From NCBI RefSeq assembly GCF_027980145.1, contig NZ_JAMZNK010000006.1, positions 1 to 64,000 on the forward strand: DNA of 64,000 bases. Reading direction: 5' to 3'. Source of the stretch: Flavobacterium azizsancarii. Its GTDB lineage: Bacteria > Bacteroidota > Bacteroidia > Flavobacteriales > Flavobacteriaceae. Below, piece by piece: positions 9,901 to 20,430 of the stretch; position 1 is the stretch's first letter, and each line of letters begins with the position of its first letter. Below the pieces are notes generated by a model. That model searched no databases and was not told the origin of the DNA. It was given only the letters and a program-made list of their open reading frames with translations. Position numbers and translations under genes: made by a program.

Positions 9901-11228
9901 AATACTGGGTGACCTTTAATTACATTTTCAAGGATATCCCAAACAACTGGCTCTTTTTTGTCTATAATTTTCTTAGCAGATTTTACTGTTTTTACAATAC
10001 CTCTTTCAATCAATTTACGGATAACGAAAGGTTTGTATAATTCAGATGCCATATCTTTTGGCAATCCGCATTCGAATAATTTTAATTCAGGACCAACAAC
10101 AATTACCGAACGAGCAGAATAATCCACACGTTTTCCAAGTAAGTTTTGACGGAAACGTCCTTGCTTACCTTTTAAGGAATCAGATAATGATTTTAATGGT
10201 CTGTTAGATTCTGTTTTAACAGCAGAAGCTTTACGCGTGTTGTCAAATAATGAATCTACAGATTCCTGTAACATACGTTTTTCGTTTCTTAAGATAACTT
10301 CTGGAGCTTTAATCTCCATTAATCTTTTCAAACGGTTGTTACGGATGATTACACGACGGTATAAGTCATTTAAATCTGAAGTTGCAAAACGACCTCCATC
10401 AAGTGGCACAAGCGGACGTAATTCTGGCGGAATAACAGGAACCACTTTCATAATCATCCACTCAGGACGATTTTCGCGGTTTAAGTTAGACTCACGGAAT
10501 GACTCAACAACTTGTAATCTTTTTAAAGCTTCAGTTTTACGTTGTTTAGATGTTTCGTTATTAGCACTGTGTCTCAATTGGTAAGACAACTCATCTAAGT
10601 CGATACGTGCTAATAAATCCATAATACATTCTGCTCCCATTTTGGCAACAAATTTATTAGGATCCATATCATCTAAATATTGATTTTCTTGCGGAAGAGT
10701 ATCTAAAATATTCAAATATTCTTCTTCAGTTAAGAAATCTAATCTTTGTAATGATTCTCCATCTGCATTTTTAGCAATACCAGCCTGGATTACTACGTAT
10801 CTTTCGTAGTAAATGATCATGTCTAATTTCTTAGATGGAAGACCAAGGATATAACCAATTTTGTTTGGAAGAGAACGGAAGTACCAGATGTGAGCAATTG
10901 GCACAACAAGGTTGATGTGTCCTACTCTGTCACGACGTACTTTTTTCTCAGTAACTTCAACACCACAACGGTCGCAAATGATACCTTTGTAACGAATTCT
11001 TTTATATTTACCACAAGCACACTCAAAATCCTTAACAGGTCCGAAGATTCTTTCGCAAAAAAGTCCGTCACGTTCTGGTTTGTGCGTTCTGTAGTTGATA
11101 GTTTCTGGTTTCAAAACCTCTCCTCTTGATTCTTTCAAGATAGATTCAGGTGAAGCCAATCCAATTGAGATTTTATTAAATCTTTTAACCGGATTTTTAT
11201 CTTTATTATTGTTTCTATTATTCATCAT
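6918..11228 (-). CDS. rpoC: RNA polymerase beta' subunit
   Basis: A 1436-residue largest subunit of bacterial RNA polymerase. The N-terminal zinc-binding motif [20 protein letters not shown] lies at about 70-89. The invariant active-site [10 protein letters not shown], which binds catalytic Mg2+, is at about 480, and the bridge-helix and trigger-loop sequences around [19 protein letters not shown] and [16 protein letters not shown] are intact. A second Cys cluster ([16 protein letters not shown]) precedes the trigger loop. The start could be either of two adjacent ATG codons (11228 or 11225). It follows rpoB after an unusually long 318-base spacer. No frameshift is seen anywhere in 4.3 kb. 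Confidence 0.98.
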   Translation of the reverse strand: MMNNRNNNKDKNPVKRFNKISIGLASPESILKESRGEVLKPETINYRTHKPERDGLFCERIFGPVKDFECACGKYKRIRYKGIICDRCGVEVTEKKVRRDRVGHINLVVPIAHIWYFRSLPNKIGYILGLPSKKLDMIIYYERYVVIQAGIAKNADGESLQRLDFLTEEEYLNILDTLPQENQYLDDMDPNKFVAKMGAECIMDLLARIDLDELSYQLRHSANNETSKQRKTEALKRLQVVESFRESNLNRENRPEWMIMKVVPVIPPELRPLVPLDGGRFATSDLNDLYRRVIIRNNRLKRLMEIKAPEVILRNEKRMLQESVDSLFDNTRKASAVKTESNRPLKSLSDSLKGKQGRFRQNLLGKRVDYSARSVIVVGPELKLFECGLPKDMASELYKPFVIRKLIERGIVKTVKSAKKIIDKKEPVVWDILENVIKGHPVLLNRAPTLHRLGIQAFQPKLIEGKAIQLHPLVCTAFNADFDGDQMAVHLPLGPEAILEAQLLMLASHNILNPANGAPITVPSQDMVLGLYYMTKERISTPEHIILGQDLTFYSAEEVNIALNEGRLELNARVRIRAKDFNEAGELVYKIIQTTAGRVLFNEVVPEAAGYINDVLTKKNLRDIIGHILSVTNVPTTAAFLDNMKDMGYKFAFRGGLSFSLGDIRIPEQKTKLIADAREQVEGISVNYNMGLITNNERYNQVIDVWTSANAQLTELAMKNIREDQQGFNSVYMMLDSGARGSKEQIRQLTGMRGLMAKPKKSTAGGGEIIENPILSNFKEGLSILEYFISTHGARKGLADTALKTADAGYLTRRLHDVSQDVIVNIEDCGTLRGVEVSALKKNEEIVESLGERILGRVALQDVINPLTNEVLVQSGQQITEAIMRVIEASPIERVEVRSPLTCEALKGICAKCYGRNLATGKMTQRGEAVGVIAAQSIGEPGTQLTLRTFHVGGVAGGISEESSIVTRFNGRLEIEDLKTVKGEDSEGNAVDIVVSRSTELKLVDEKTGIVLNTHNIPYGSSIFVKDGEVVTKGSTICKWDPYNGVIVSEFTGKIAYEDLEQGQSFMVEIDEQTGFQEKVISEARNKKLIPTLLVYGKEGELIRSYNLPVGAHLMVENGEKIKAGKVLVKIPRRSSKAGDITGGLPRITELLEARNPSNPAVVSEIDGVVSFGKIKRGNREIVIESKFGEIKKYLVKLSSQILVQENDFVRAGVPLSDGAITPDDILRIQGPAAVQQYLVNEIQEVYRLQGVKINDKHFEVVIRQMMRKVRVQDPGDTLFLEDQLIHTKDFIVQNDKLYGMKVVEDAGDSAVLKPGQIISPRDLRDENSLLKRNDKNLVVARDVITATATPVLQGITRASLQTKSFISAASFQETTKVLNEAAVAGKVDNLEGLKENVIVGHRIPAGTGMREYDNTIVGSKDDYNEMMANKEEYIY

Positions 11229-11546
11229 AGTTTTTACTATTGATTTATCTGCAATTAAAAAATTGATTTCGCTTTAGTCAAAAGTTTAAAAATCGAAAGT
11301 CAAAAGTCATTTTCAGGACTTTAAGACTTTAAGACATTTTACTTTATGACTTTAACACTACCTCGGATTACTTCTCTAAACTTCAAATATCAATGTTGAA
11401 GCGCTAATTATAAAACTTTTCAGGTCTAAATAAAAAATCGGAACGGGTTACGGGTATAAATCCTAAAAACTTTTATTTTAATAAACAGCTTCAGTCTCAG
11501 CTTCCAGTGTTGAACTGAATACTGAGACTGTAACTGAAAACTTTAT
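11229..11546 (-). other. Long rpoB-rpoC spacer with repeats and a nested hairpin
   Basis: A 318-base gap between two genes that are usually close together. Near the rpoB end there is a perfect 9-base inverted repeat, CAGTCTCAG (11492-11500) / CTGAGACTG (11522-11530), with CAGT/ACTG (11505-11508 / 11514-11517) nested inside. At 11278-11356 short phrases such as AAAGTC and GACTTTAA recur. No open frame or TAnnTTTG promoter directed at rpoC is evident. It may be an mRNA processing or partial termination site, or only inserted repeat sequence. Confidence 0.5.
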
Positions 11547-14500
11547 TTATTCTTCTAAACGAATGTCAAGTCCAAGACCTTTCAATTCATGCATTAATAC
11601 ATTGAATGATTCTGGTAATCCCGGTTCTGGCATAGACTCTCCCTTAACGATAGCTTCGTAAGTTTTAGCTCTACCAATAACGTCATCCGACTTAACTGTT
11701 AAGATTTCACGTAGTGTACTTGATGCTCCATAAGCTTCAAGTGCCCAAACCTCCATCTCTCCAAAACGCTGACCTCCAAATTGAGCTTTACCTCCAAGTG
11801 GTTGTTGAGTAATCAACGAGTATGGACCAATAGAACGCGCGTGCATCTTATCATCAACCATGTGTCCTAATTTAAGCATGTAAATTACTCCCACAGTTGC
11901 AGCTTGATGGAAACGCTCTCCAGTACCACCATCATAAAGGTGTGTATGTCCGAAACGTGGAACTCCAGCTTCATCAGTTAATTCATTGATTTGGTCTAAA
12001 GAAGCACCATCAAAAATTGGAGTAGCAAATTTTCTACCTAAATTTTGTCCAGCCCATCCAAGAACAGTCTCATAAATCTGACCAATGTTCATACGTGAAG
12101 GTACCCCAAGTGGATTCAATACGATATCTACCGGTGTTCCGTCTTCAAGGAAAGGCATATCTTCATGACGGACGATTCTTGCAACAATACCTTTGTTACC
12201 GTGACGTCCAGCCATTTTATCCCCTACTTTCAACTTACGCTTTTTAGCGATATAAATTTTCGCTAATTTCAAGATTCCAGATGGCAATTCATCTCCGACT
12301 GTAATAGTGAATTTTTCTCTTCTTAAAGCTCCTTGTAAGTCGTTTAGCTTAATTTTATAGTTATGAATTAAATCATTAACCATTTTATTAGTAGCATCAT
12401 CAGCAACCCATTGACCTTTGCTTAAGTGAGCAAAATCTTCTACTGCGTAAAGCATTTTCTGAGTATATTTTTTACCTTTTGGTAAAACTTCTTCACCCAA
12501 ATCATTCATTACACCTTGAGATGTTTTTCCGTTCACGATCAAGAATAATTTCTCAACCAATCTGTCTTTCAATTCAACAAATTTAGTTTCGAATTCCATT
12601 TCTAAAGCGCCTAAAGCATCTTTATCCTGAGTACGTTTACGTTTATCTTTTACGGCTCTTGCAAATAATTTTTTGTCAAGAACTACACCGTGTAAAGATG
12701 GAGACGCTTTTAATGAAGCATCTTTTACATCTCCTGCTTTATCCCCGAAGATTGCACGAAGCAATTTCTCTTCCGGAGTAGGATCTGACTCTCCTTTTGG
12801 TGTAATTTTTCCGATCAAAATGTCGCCAGGTTTAACCTCTGCACCAATTCTGATCATACCGTTTTCATCTAAATCTTTAGTAGCTTCTTCAGAAACGTTA
12901 GGAATATCGTTTGTTAACTCTTCATTTCCTAACTTAGTATCTCTAACCTCTAATGAATAATCATCAACGTGGATAGAAGTAAAAATATCATCACGAACTA
13001 CTTTTTCAGAAATTACAATCGCATCCTCAAAGTTATACCCTTTCCATGGCATGAACGCAACTTTTAAGTTTCTACCTAAAGCTAATTCACCATTTTGAGT
13101 AGCATACCCTTCTGATAATACTTGTCCAAGAACTACTCTGTCACCTTTTCTTACGATTGGTTTCAAGTTGATACTTGTTCCTTGATTTGTTTTTCTAAAT
13201 TTAATTAAGTTGTATGTTTTTTCATCAGAATCAAAACTTACCATTCTTTCTTCTTCAGTACGGTCGTATTTGATAGTAATGATGTTTGCATCAACATACT
13301 CTATAGTTCCATCTCCTTCAGCATTAATCAATACTCTAGAATCTGAAGCTACCTGACGCTCTAAACCTGTACCAACAATTGGTGCTTCCGGACGGATCAA
13401 AGGAACCGCCTGACGCATCATGTTAGATCCCATCAAGGCTCTATTCGCATCATCATGTTCCAAGAAAGGAATCAATGAAGCCGAAATCGAAGCAATCTGG
13501 TTAGGAGCAACGTCTGTATAGTGTACTGCAGAAGGTTCAACAACCGGGAAGTCACCTTCCTCACGAGCAATAACATTAGTCGCCGTGATTTTACCAGTCT
13601 CATCCATTTCAATGTTTGCCTGAGCAATCATTTTTCCTTCTTCTTCTTCAGCACTTAAATAGATAGGTGTACTTACTAAATCAACTACACCATCTGTAAC
13701 TTTACGGTAAGGAGTTTCGATGAAACCCATTCCGTTAACTTTTGCATAAACACCAAGAGATGAAATCAAACCAATGTTTGGTCCCTCTGGAGTTTCAATC
13801 GGACATAAACGACCATAGTGTGTATAGTGAACGTCACGAACCTCAAATCCAGCTCTTTCTCTCGAAAGTCCACCAGGTCCAAGGGCAGAAAGTCTTCTTT
13901 TGTGTGTAATCTCAGCTAATGGATTCGTTTGATCCATAAATTGAGATAACTGGTTCGTACCAAAGAAAGAGTTGATAACCGATGATAATGTTTTAGCATT
14001 AATCAAATCGATTGGTGTAAACACCTCGTTATCTCTAACGTTCATTCTCTCACGAATAGTTCTCGCCATACGCGCTAAACCAACACCGAATTGTTGAGAC
14101 AATTGTTCTCCAACTGTTCTAACACGACGGTTTGATAAGTGATCAATATCATCAATCTCTGCTTTAGAGTTGATCAATTCGATCAAATATTTTACAATGG
14201 TAATGATATCTTCTTTGGTAAGCACTTGCTTTTCCATAGGGATATCTAAACCAAGTTTTTTGTTCATTCTGTAACGACCAACTTCACCTAAGTTATAACG
14301 TTGATCTGAGAAGAACAATTTATCTATAATACCACGAGCAGTTTCTTCATCAGGCGGTTCTGCATTACGCAATTGTCTGTAGATATGCTCAACAGCTTCT
14401 TTTTCAGAGTTTGTTGGATCTTTTTGTAATGTATTGTGAATAATACCATAATCTGCCTGGTTATTATCCTCTTTATGTAACAAAATTGATTTTACGTTTG

Positions 14501-15359
14501 CATCAATGATTTCTTCAACATTATCTTTGTCGATAATAGTATCTCTATCAAGGATGATTTCGTTACGTTCGATAGAAACTACCTCACCGGTATCTTCATC
14601 AACGAAATCCTCGTGCCAAGTGTTCAATACACGTGCAGCAAGTCTTCTTCCAATATATTTTTTAATTCCTGTTTTAGAAACTTTAATTTCCTCTGCAAGG
14701 TCGAAAATCTCAAGGATATCCTTATCTCTTTCAAATCCAATAGCACGGAATAAAGTTGTAACAGGTAATTTTTTCTTTCTATCAATATAAGCATACATTA
14801 CGCTGTTTATATCTGTAGAAAATTCTATCCAGGATCCTTTAAAAGGAATTACTCTGGCAGAATAAAGTTTTGTTCCATTTGCGTGGAATGATTGTCCAAA
14901 GAAAACCCCAGGAGAACGGTGTAGTTGAGATACTACCACACGCTCAGCACCATTGATCACAAAAGTACCGCTTGGAGTCATATAAGGTATTGTTCCAAGA
15001 TAAACATCTTGTACAATAGTTTCAAAATCTTCGTGTTCTGGATCTGTACAGTATAGTTTTAACCTGGCTTTTAAAGGCACACTATAAGTAAGACCTCTCT
15101 CTATACATTCTTGAATGGTATAACGTGGTGGATCTACAAAATAATCAAGGAACTCCAGTACAAAGTTATTTCTAGTATCTGTAATTGGAAAGTTTTCCAT
15201 GAAGGTGTTGTACAACCCTTCGTCGCCTCTTTCGTCAGATTTTGTTTCTAATTGAAAAAAATCTTTAAACGATTTTACCTGAACATCAAGAAAATCCGGA
15301 TATTGAGGTATGTTTTTTGTAGAGGCAAAATTCAATCTTTCAGTCTGATTTGTTATCAT
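11547..15359 (-). CDS. rpoB: RNA polymerase beta subunit
   Basis: A 1270-residue second-largest RNA polymerase subunit. The ATG at 15359 is chosen because the codon before it is TTG. Conserved landmarks are the rifampicin-pocket region [31 protein letters not shown] (about residues 465-495, shown here only by its landmarks [12 protein letters not shown] and [13 protein letters not shown]), the catalytic-centre sequences [10 protein letters not shown] and [20 protein letters not shown], and the C-terminal clamp region. The rif pocket looks like wild type (DQTNP, HKRR, SALGPGG). It follows rplL after a 260-base region containing a hairpin and is followed by rpoC. Confidence 0.98.
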   Translation of the reverse strand: MITNQTERLNFASTKNIPQYPDFLDVQVKSFKDFFQLETKSDERGDEGLYNTFMENFPITDTRNNFVLEFLDYFVDPPRYTIQECIERGLTYSVPLKARLKLYCTDPEHEDFETIVQDVYLGTIPYMTPSGTFVINGAERVVVSQLHRSPGVFFGQSFHANGTKLYSARVIPFKGSWIEFSTDINSVMYAYIDRKKKLPVTTLFRAIGFERDKDILEIFDLAEEIKVSKTGIKKYIGRRLAARVLNTWHEDFVDEDTGEVVSIERNEIILDRDTIIDKDNVEEIIDANVKSILLHKEDNNQADYGIIHNTLQKDPTNSEKEAVEHIYRQLRNAEPPDEETARGIIDKLFFSDQRYNLGEVGRYRMNKKLGLDIPMEKQVLTKEDIITIVKYLIELINSKAEIDDIDHLSNRRVRTVGEQLSQQFGVGLARMARTIRERMNVRDNEVFTPIDLINAKTLSSVINSFFGTNQLSQFMDQTNPLAEITHKRRLSALGPGGLSRERAGFEVRDVHYTHYGRLCPIETPEGPNIGLISSLGVYAKVNGMGFIETPYRKVTDGVVDLVSTPIYLSAEEEEGKMIAQANIEMDETGKITATNVIAREEGDFPVVEPSAVHYTDVAPNQIASISASLIPFLEHDDANRALMGSNMMRQAVPLIRPEAPIVGTGLERQVASDSRVLINAEGDGTIEYVDANIITIKYDRTEEERMVSFDSDEKTYNLIKFRKTNQGTSINLKPIVRKGDRVVLGQVLSEGYATQNGELALGRNLKVAFMPWKGYNFEDAIVISEKVVRDDIFTSIHVDDYSLEVRDTKLGNEELTNDIPNVSEEATKDLDENGMIRIGAEVKPGDILIGKITPKGESDPTPEEKLLRAIFGDKAGDVKDASLKASPSLHGVVLDKKLFARAVKDKRKRTQDKDALGALEMEFETKFVELKDRLVEKLFLIVNGKTSQGVMNDLGEEVLPKGKKYTQKMLYAVEDFAHLSKGQWVADDATNKMVNDLIHNYKIKLNDLQGALRREKFTITVGDELPSGILKLAKIYIAKKRKLKVGDKMAGRHGNKGIVARIVRHEDMPFLEDGTPVDIVLNPLGVPSRMNIGQIYETVLGWAGQNLGRKFATPIFDGASLDQINELTDEAGVPRFGHTHLYDGGTGERFHQAATVGVIYMLKLGHMVDDKMHARSIGPYSLITQQPLGGKAQFGGQRFGEMEVWALEAYGASSTLREILTVKSDDVIGRAKTYEAIVKGESMPEPGLPESFNVLMHELKGLGLDIRLEE

Positions 15360-15556
15360 CAATGGACAAAATTTTGATTAAAAAAAAGTAGTTTTTTGTG
15401 TAAAAACACAATGTTTAATTGATACCTTCTTTTTGTAATCAATACATCTTTAAAAATAACCCGGTAAAAATTGGTTAATTTTTTTTCTTCGTACTGATCA
15501 AAAACTTTTTCGTATTTTAAACTATTTGATAATAAAACTTGATATATTTTATTATA

Positions 15557-15601
15557 CGAAAAATGGTTTAGGCCATTGAGTGTTAACTCAAGACCTAAAC
15601 C
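15557..15601 (-). terminator. Attenuator-like hairpin between rplL and rpoB
   Basis: Outer arms GGTTTAGG (15565-15572) / CCTAAACC (15594-15601) and inner arms TTGAGT (15576-15581) / ACTCAA (15586-15591) around a GTTA loop form a two-part stem. In the direction of transcription (minus strand) it is followed by AUUUUU. It lies 22 bases after the rplL stop and about 200 bases before rpoB, where many bacteria partially terminate so that ribosomal protein L7/L12 is made in excess over RNA polymerase. Confidence 0.7.
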
Positions 15602-15623
15602 TAGTTCTTAAAACCGAGTAAAC

Positions 15624-15995
15624 TTATTTAAGTTCAACTACAGCTCCAGCTTCTTCTAATGATTTTTTAAGACCTTCAGCCTCTTCTTTAGAAACACCTT
15701 CTTTAACGTTACTTGGAGCACCGTCAACTACATCTTTAGCTTCTTTCAAACCTAAACCTGTAAGTTCTTTTACTAATTTTACAACTGCTAATTTAGAAGC
15801 ACCAGCTTCTTTTAATACAACTGTAAATTCAGTTTGTGCTTCTTCAGCAGCACCTTCTCCACCACCAGCAGCAACTACAACAGCTGCAGCAGCAGGCTCG
15901 ATACCATACTCGTCTTTTAATATTGTTGCTAATTCGTTAACTTCTTTAACTGTTAAGTTAACTAATTGTTCTGCGAATTGTTTCAAATCTGCCAT
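15624..15995 (-). CDS. rplL: 50S ribosomal protein L7/L12
   Basis: A 123-residue stalk protein of the large ribosomal subunit that recruits translation factors. The N-terminal dimerisation helices (1-33), an Ala/Gly-rich hinge (about 35-55) and the globular C-terminal domain with [23 protein letters not shown] are all present. It follows rplJ by 91 bases. A hairpin downstream separates it from rpoB, allowing the higher stoichiometry that L7/L12 needs. Confidence 0.98.
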   Translation of the reverse strand: MADLKQFAEQLVNLTVKEVNELATILKDEYGIEPAAAAVVVAAGGGEGAAEEAQTEFTVVLKEAGASKLAVVKLVKELTGLGLKEAKDVVDGAPSNVKEGVSKEEAEGLKKSLEEAGAVVELK

Positions 15996-16086
15996 TTTTT
16001 CTATCGTTTAAAATGATTTGTAAAATATAATTTATTTATTGTGCGCTATTTAAGCAGCAAGGAAATAAAATTTCCTGCATTTGTTA

Positions 16087-16593
16087 TTATGCTTCAGTTT
16101 CAGCCTCTTCGCTGTTTGCGAATTGGTTTTGTAAAGCAGAGATAACTCTTTGTGCTGGTGATTGCAATAATCCAATAAGCTCTCCAAGAAGTTCTTCTTT
16201 AGATTTAATAGTTGCTAATGCATCTAATTGATCATCTCCAATATAAACTTCAGAATTAATATAAGCTCCTTTTAATAAAGGTTTAGCCGATTTTTTTCTG
16301 AAATCTTTAATTATTTTTCCAGGTGCATTTGCTACATCTGAAATAAATATAGCACTATTACCAGTCAATACTGAAGGTAAATCACCATAGTCATTAGCAG
16401 AAGCTTCCATTGCTTTTGCAAGCAATGTATTTTTTACAACCTCTAATTTAATACCTGCTTTGTAACAAGCTCTTCTCAAGTTTGAAGTCGTTTCTGCGTT
16501 TAATCCAGAAATATCAGATACATAAATAATATTTGTACCAGCTAACTGTGCAGTTAAATCTTCAATCGCGATTGATTTTTCTTCTCTAGTCAT
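16087..16593 (-). CDS. rplJ: 50S ribosomal protein L10
   Basis: A 168-residue stalk base protein that binds 23S rRNA and L7/L12 dimers. The N-terminal RNA-binding domain starts MTREEKSIAIEDLTAQL and contains the ISGLNAETTSNLRR stretch; the C-terminal helix (about 135-160) carries the L7/L12 binding sites. It starts only 22 bases after rplA, so there is no room for a separate long L10 leader; any autoregulation must act elsewhere in the transcript. Confidence 0.97.
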   Translation of the reverse strand: MTREEKSIAIEDLTAQLAGTNIIYVSDISGLNAETTSNLRRACYKAGIKLEVVKNTLLAKAMEASANDYGDLPSVLTGNSAIFISDVANAPGKIIKDFRKKSAKPLLKGAYINSEVYIGDDQLDALATIKSKEELLGELIGLLQSPAQRVISALQNQFANSEEAETEA

Positions 16594-16615
16594 ACTAAAA
16601 ATTATTAACTACCAA

Positions 16616-17305
16616 TTATACTGCTTTAGGGTCCAATGCAATTGCAGGACTCATAGTGCTTGTAAGGTGAATACCTTTAATATAGGTACCTTTAGCAGCA
16701 GTTGGTTTAAGTTTGATTAATGTTTGAATAATTTCGTGTGCATTGTCATAAATTTGCTCAGCTCCAAAAGAAACTTTACCAATTCCTGCATGTACGATAC
16801 CAGTTTTATCAACTTTAAAGTCAATTTTACCAGCTTTAACCTCTGCAACAGCTTTTGCAACATCCATAGTTACAGTACCTGTTTTAGGGTTTGGCATTAA
16901 ACCTCTAGGTCCTAAAATACGACCTAATGGACCTAATTTACCCATAACAGCTGGCATAGTGATAATAACATCAACATCTGTCCAACCATCTTTAATTTTT
17001 TGTAAATAATCGTCAAGACCTACATAATCAGCTCCAGCAGCTAAAGCTTCTGCTTCTTTATCTGGAGTAACTAATGCTAATACTTTAACGTCTTTACCTG
17101 TTCCGTGAGGTAATGTAACTACACCTCTAACCATTTGATTCGCTTTTCTTGGATCTACACCCAAACGAACTGCGATATCAACAGACTCATCAAATTTTGC
17201 AGAAGCTATAACTTTAATTAATGCAGCTGCATCTTTTAAAGAGTATAGTTTGTTCTTTTCAATTTTTGAAGCAGCCTCTTTTTGCTTTTTTGTTAATTTT
17301 GCCAT
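16616..17305 (-). CDS. rplA: 50S ribosomal protein L1
   Basis: A 229-residue L1 protein, which forms the mobile L1 stalk and in many bacteria represses its own L11-L1 operon. Signature sequences are [27 protein letters not shown] and [21 protein letters not shown]. It starts 13 bases after rplK, so the two are translationally close. Length and ends are normal. Confidence 0.98.
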   Translation of the reverse strand: MAKLTKKQKEAASKIEKNKLYSLKDAAALIKVIASAKFDESVDIAVRLGVDPRKANQMVRGVVTLPHGTGKDVKVLALVTPDKEAEALAAGADYVGLDDYLQKIKDGWTDVDVIITMPAVMGKLGPLGRILGPRGLMPNPKTGTVTMDVAKAVAEVKAGKIDFKVDKTGIVHAGIGKVSFGAEQIYDNAHEIIQTLIKLKPTAAKGTYIKGIHLTSTMSPAIALDPKAV

Positions 17306-17318
17306 TTCTTTCTCTTAA

Positions 17319-17756
17319 TTAAAAAGGAGCATCTCCTGATACAGTTATACCCATAGATCTAGCAGTTCCAGCGATCATGCTCATTGCAGATTCGATTGTG
17401 AATGCATTTAAATCTACCATTTTATCTTCAGCAATTGCTTTGATAACGTCCCAAGTAACGCTAGCTACTTTTTTACGATTTGGTTCACCTGATCCAGACT
17501 TTAGCTTTGCAGCTTCCAATAATTGGACAGCAGCTGGAGGAGTTTTTACAACAAAATCAAATGATTTGTCTTTATACACAGTAATTTGCACTGGGCATAT
17601 TTTGCCAGGTTTATCTTGTGTTCTAGCATTGAACTGCTTACAGAACTCCATGATATTAACCCCAGCAGCTCCTAAAGCAGGTCCAACCGGTGGCGACGGA
17701 TTCGCAGCACCTCCCTTAACTTGTAGTTTAACTACCTTACTAATTTCTTTAGCCAT
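17319..17756 (-). CDS. rplK: 50S ribosomal protein L11
   Basis: A 145-residue L11, part of the GTPase-associated centre with 23S rRNA and the stringent-response sensing site. The N-terminal [18 protein letters not shown] and the C-terminal rRNA-binding domain ending [12 protein letters not shown] are typical. It begins the L11-L1-L10-L7/L12 run and follows nusG by 67 bases. Confidence 0.98.
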   Translation of the reverse strand: MAKEISKVVKLQVKGGAANPSPPVGPALGAAGVNIMEFCKQFNARTQDKPGKICPVQITVYKDKSFDFVVKTPPAAVQLLEAAKLKSGSGEPNRKKVASVTWDVIKAIAEDKMVDLNAFTIESAMSMIAGTARSMGITVSGDAPF

Positions 17757-17823
17757 TTTTTAAAAAATTTAACACTATAATCATAGGAAGCAATTATAGT
17801 GGTTATTATAGATGTAACAAAAA

Positions 17824-18375
17824 TTATACTTTTTCAACTTGCATAAAACTCAATTCTAATGGTGTTTTTCTTCCGAAAATCTTAACCATAACTTCAAGTT
17901 TACGCTTTTCATCATTTATTTTTTCAACCGTACCATTAAAGCCGTTAAATGGACCATCGATCACTTTAACAGTTTCACCTAAGTTGAAAGGAATTGCACG
18001 AGTATCTGTATTTACAGCTAACTCATCTACTTTACCTAACATTCTATTTACTTCAGAAAGTCTCAAAGGAACAGGTTCTCCACCTTTGATCTCACCTAAA
18101 AATCCAATTACACTAGTAATAGACTTAATAATATGAGGTATCTCACCAACCAAGTTGGCTTCGATCATAACATACCCAGGAAAATAAACTTTATCCTTAG
18201 ACATTTTCTTTCCTTCTTTTACAGTAACTACTTTTTCTGTAGGCACTAAAACCTGGGAAACATAATCACCCATACCTAATCTGGCAATCTCAGTTTCGAT
18301 GTAAGCTTTGACTTTATTTTCTTGTCCGCTTACAGCTCTTACTACGTACCATTTTTTCACATTATTATCTGCCAT
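17824..18375 (-). CDS. nusG: Transcription termination/antitermination protein NusG
   Basis: A 183-residue NusG that binds RNA polymerase and couples transcription to Rho or the ribosome. The NGN domain begins KKWYVVRAVSGQENKV, and the C-terminal KOW domain contains GETVKVIDGPFNGFNGTVEKIN. I start at ATG 18375 because the in-frame codon before it is GTG. It follows secE by about 10 bases, the classic secE-nusG arrangement. Confidence 0.97.
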   Translation of the reverse strand: MADNNVKKWYVVRAVSGQENKVKAYIETEIARLGMGDYVSQVLVPTEKVVTVKEGKKMSKDKVYFPGYVMIEANLVGEIPHIIKSITSVIGFLGEIKGGEPVPLRLSEVNRMLGKVDELAVNTDTRAIPFNLGETVKVIDGPFNGFNGTVEKINDEKRKLEVMVKIFGRKTPLELSFMQVEKV

Positions 18376-18385
18376 CACAAAAAAA

Positions 18386-18583
18386 TTATCCTTTTAACCA
18401 GTTAAAAAATCCAGCCAAAGCTTTTGCAAAAAATTCGTCTACTCCCCATGTTGCCAAAGCGAATAAGATCGAAAATACAGCCACAACAATTGTCAATTTT
18501 TGAACCTCAGCCCAAGCAGGCCAAGTAACATTTGACTTTAACTCTTCGAAAGCCTCTGATAAATAATTCGTAACTTTTGTCAT
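18386..18583 (-). CDS. secE: Preprotein translocase subunit SecE
   Basis: A 65-residue single-span inner-membrane protein of the SecYEG translocon. The amphipathic helix (about 7-22) has the SecE signature SEAFEELKSNVTWPAWAEV, followed by one transmembrane helix (about 29-50). The short one-span form is normal outside the enterobacteria. It lies between tRNA-Trp and nusG. Confidence 0.95.
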   Translation of the reverse strand: MTKVTNYLSEAFEELKSNVTWPAWAEVQKLTIVVAVFSILFALATWGVDEFFAKALAGFFNWLKG

Positions 18584-18602
18584 TTGATATATTTTTTTAT
18601 TG

Positions 18603-18673
18603 CACGGGCGGAGGGATTCGAACCCCCATCAACGGTTTTGGAGACCGCTATTCTACCCTTGAACTACGCCCGT
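18603..18673 (-). tRNA. tRNA-Trp (anticodon CCA)
   Basis: Reverse strand reads ACGGGCG ... GCGGTCTCCAAAACCGT ... CGCCCGT plus a discriminator G. Acceptor stem, T-arm GGTTCGAATC and the anticodon CCA in a 7-base loop are all clear. The 3' CCA is not encoded. It lies between tuf and secE. Confidence 0.95.
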
Positions 18674-18677
18674 AATT

Positions 18678-18717
18678 AAAAGCCAGTGATTTCAGTTAAG
18701 AGAATCAGCTGGCTTTT
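18678..18717 (-). terminator. Hairpin after tuf
   Basis: Arms AAAAGCCAG (18678-18686) / CTGGCTTTT (18709-18717) extended by TGATT/AATCA give a long stem directly after the tuf stop, with U-rich minus-strand sequence beyond. It could end the tRNA-tuf transcript or process it before tRNA-Trp. Confidence 0.65.
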
Positions 18718-18733
18718 TATAATATTTATAGGA

Positions 18734-19921
18734 TTATCCTACGATTTCAGTTACCTGACCTGCTCCTACTGTTCTACCACCTTCACGGATAGCAAAACGT
18801 AAACCTACGCTCATTGCGATTGGGCTTAATAAAGCAACATTAATTGTCAAGTTGTCTCCTGGCATTACCATCTCTACTCCTTCTGGTAAAGTAATAACTC
18901 CTGTTACGTCAGTTGTACGTACGTAGAACTGTGGACGGTAGTTATTATGGAATGGAGTATGACGTCCACCTTCTTCTTTTTTCAAGATATAAACCTCAGC
19001 TTTGAAAGTAGCGTGTGGTTTTACTGATCCTGGCTTAATGATAACCATTCCTCTTTTGATAGATTCTTTATCAACACCTCTTAACAATAAACCTACGTTA
19101 TCTCCAGCTTCTCCTCTGTCAAGAATTTTACGGAACATCTCAACTCCTGTAATAGTAGAAGTTAATTTGTCAGCTCCCATACCAATGATTTCAACAGCAT
19201 CTCCTGTATTAGCAATACCAGTTTCGATACGTCCTGTAGCAACAGTTCCACGACCAGTAATTGTAAATACATCCTCAACTGGCATCAAGAATGGTTTTGC
19301 AGTATCACGGATTGGCTCTTCGATCCAAGAATCTACAGCTTCCATCAATTCAAGAATTTTAGGAACCCAAGCAGGATCATTATTCAATCCTCCTAAAGCA
19401 GAACCTTGAACAACTGGTCCATTATCTCCATCATATTCGTAGAAAGATAATAAATCTCTAATTTCCATTTCAACAAGCTCTAATAACTCAGCGTCATCAA
19501 CCATGTCAACTTTGTTCATAAAAACAACCATTCTAGGAATACCAACCTGGCGACCTAAAAGGATGTGCTCACGAGTTTGTGGCATTGGACCATCTGTAGC
19601 AGCAACTACTAAGATAGCTCCGTCCATTTGAGCAGCACCAGTAACCATGTTCTTTACGTAATCCGCGTGACCTGGACAGTCAACGTGAGCGTAGTGACGA
19701 TTAGCTGTTTCATACTCTACGTGTGATGTATTAATAGTAATACCTCTTTCTTTCTCCTCTGGAGCGTTATCGATTTGATCAAACGATTTTGCTTGACAGT
19801 AACCAGCATCAGACAATACTTTTGTAATTGCTGCAGTTAATGTAGTTTTTCCGTGATCCACGTGTCCAATTGTACCTATGTTTAAGTGCGGTTTGGAACG
19901 ATTAAAATTCTCCTTTGCCAT
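18734..19921 (-). CDS. tuf: Elongation factor Tu
   Basis: A 395-residue EF-Tu that delivers aminoacyl-tRNA to the ribosome. GTPase motifs: GHVDHGKT (19-26), the switch-I region with [23 protein letters not shown], and NKVDM. Domains II and III are full length and end [10 protein letters not shown]. It sits in a tRNA-Thr/tRNA-Tyr/tRNA-Thr/tuf/tRNA-Trp arrangement like the tufB locus of other bacteria. It is the only tuf gene in the window; Bacteroidota usually have one. Confidence 0.98.
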   Translation of the reverse strand: MAKENFNRSKPHLNIGTIGHVDHGKTTLTAAITKVLSDAGYCQAKSFDQIDNAPEEKERGITINTSHVEYETANRHYAHVDCPGHADYVKNMVTGAAQMDGAILVVAATDGPMPQTREHILLGRQVGIPRMVVFMNKVDMVDDAELLELVEMEIRDLLSFYEYDGDNGPVVQGSALGGLNNDPAWVPKILELMEAVDSWIEEPIRDTAKPFLMPVEDVFTITGRGTVATGRIETGIANTGDAVEIIGMGADKLTSTITGVEMFRKILDRGEAGDNVGLLLRGVDKESIKRGMVIIKPGSVKPHATFKAEVYILKKEEGGRHTPFHNNYRPQFYVRTTDVTGVITLPEGVEMVMPGDNLTINVALLSPIAMSVGLRFAIREGGRTVGAGQVTEIVG

Positions 19922-19976
19922 TTTACTTAATTTTTAATCTTAGTTATATATTAATTTTCAATTTCCTACTTACTTG

Positions 19977-20048
19977 AGCCAACTACGGGAATTGAACCCG
20001 TGACCTCTTCCTTACCAAGGAAGCACTCTACCTCTGAGCTAAGTCGGC
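19977..20048 (-). tRNA. tRNA-Thr (anticodon GGT)
   Basis: Reverse strand starts GCCGACTTAGCTCAG and has the anticodon stem-loop CTTCCTTGGTAAGGAAG, anticodon GGT. Acceptor GCCGACT pairs with AGTTGGC (one G-T pair), discriminator T. It lies directly upstream of tuf. Confidence 0.95.
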
Positions 20049-20131
20049 AGAGAGTTCTGATTTAGATTGCATTTCAAAGATTTTAGTTTTAAAACCTGAA
20101 ATCTACGTCCTAAAACCTTAACTTCTTTTTG

Positions 20132-20212
20132 TGGGGAGAGCAGGATTCGAACCTGCGAAGTTCACACAGCAGATTTACAGTCTGCCCTCGTTGGCCGCTT
20201 GAGTATCTCCCC
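20132..20212 (-). tRNA. tRNA-Tyr (anticodon GTA)
   Basis: A class II tRNA with a long variable arm. The reverse strand starts GGGGAGATACTCAAG; the anticodon stem-loop GCAGACTGTAAATCTGC gives GTA. Acceptor GGGGAGA pairs with TCTCCCC, discriminator A. It is in the same transcript as the flanking tRNA-Thr genes. Confidence 0.95.
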
Positions 20213-20238
20213 TTTTTTTTATCAATAATCGTATGAAC

Positions 20239-20261
20239 AATTTCAAATCGCATTTGAAATT
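20239..20261 (-). other. Palindrome between tRNA-Thr(TGT) and tRNA-Tyr
   Basis: Perfect 10-base arms AATTTCAAAT (20239-20248) / ATTTGAAATT (20252-20261) with a 3-base loop. There is no U-run, so a processing hairpin separating the two tRNA precursors is more likely than a terminator. Confidence 0.5.
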
Positions 20262-20265
20262 TTAG

Positions 20266-20339
20266 AGCCGGCGGAGGGACTCGAACCCACGACCTGCTGA
20301 TTACAAATCAGCTGCTCTAGCCAACTGAGCTACGCTGGC
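20266..20339 (-). tRNA. tRNA-Thr (anticodon TGT)
   Basis: The reverse strand starts GCCAGCGTAGCTCAGTTGG and has the anticodon stem-loop GCTGATTTGTAATCAGC, anticodon TGT. The acceptor arms GCCAGCG and CGCCGGC pair except for A4 opposite C69, a mismatch in an otherwise normal tRNA. It is the first gene after the promoter at 20377-20407. Confidence 0.93.
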
Positions 20340-20376
20340 AATATCAATAAAAAAGTCCGCTATTTCTAACGGACTG

Positions 20377-20407
20377 CAAATGTAGCTATTTTATCTTTTA
20401 ATCAAAA
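20377..20407 (-). promoter_or_regulatory. Strong promoter of the tRNA-tuf transcript
   Basis: On the minus strand TACATTTG (20377-20384) fits the -7 element TAnnTTTG, and TTTTG (20403-20407) lies 18 bases upstream as the -33 element. This is the best two-part Bacteroidota promoter in the window. A small inverted repeat AGTCCG/CGGACT (20354-20359 / 20370-20375) sits at the likely transcript start. Confidence 0.75.
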
Positions 20408-20430
20408 CATTTTTTCAAAAAAATTTTCAA

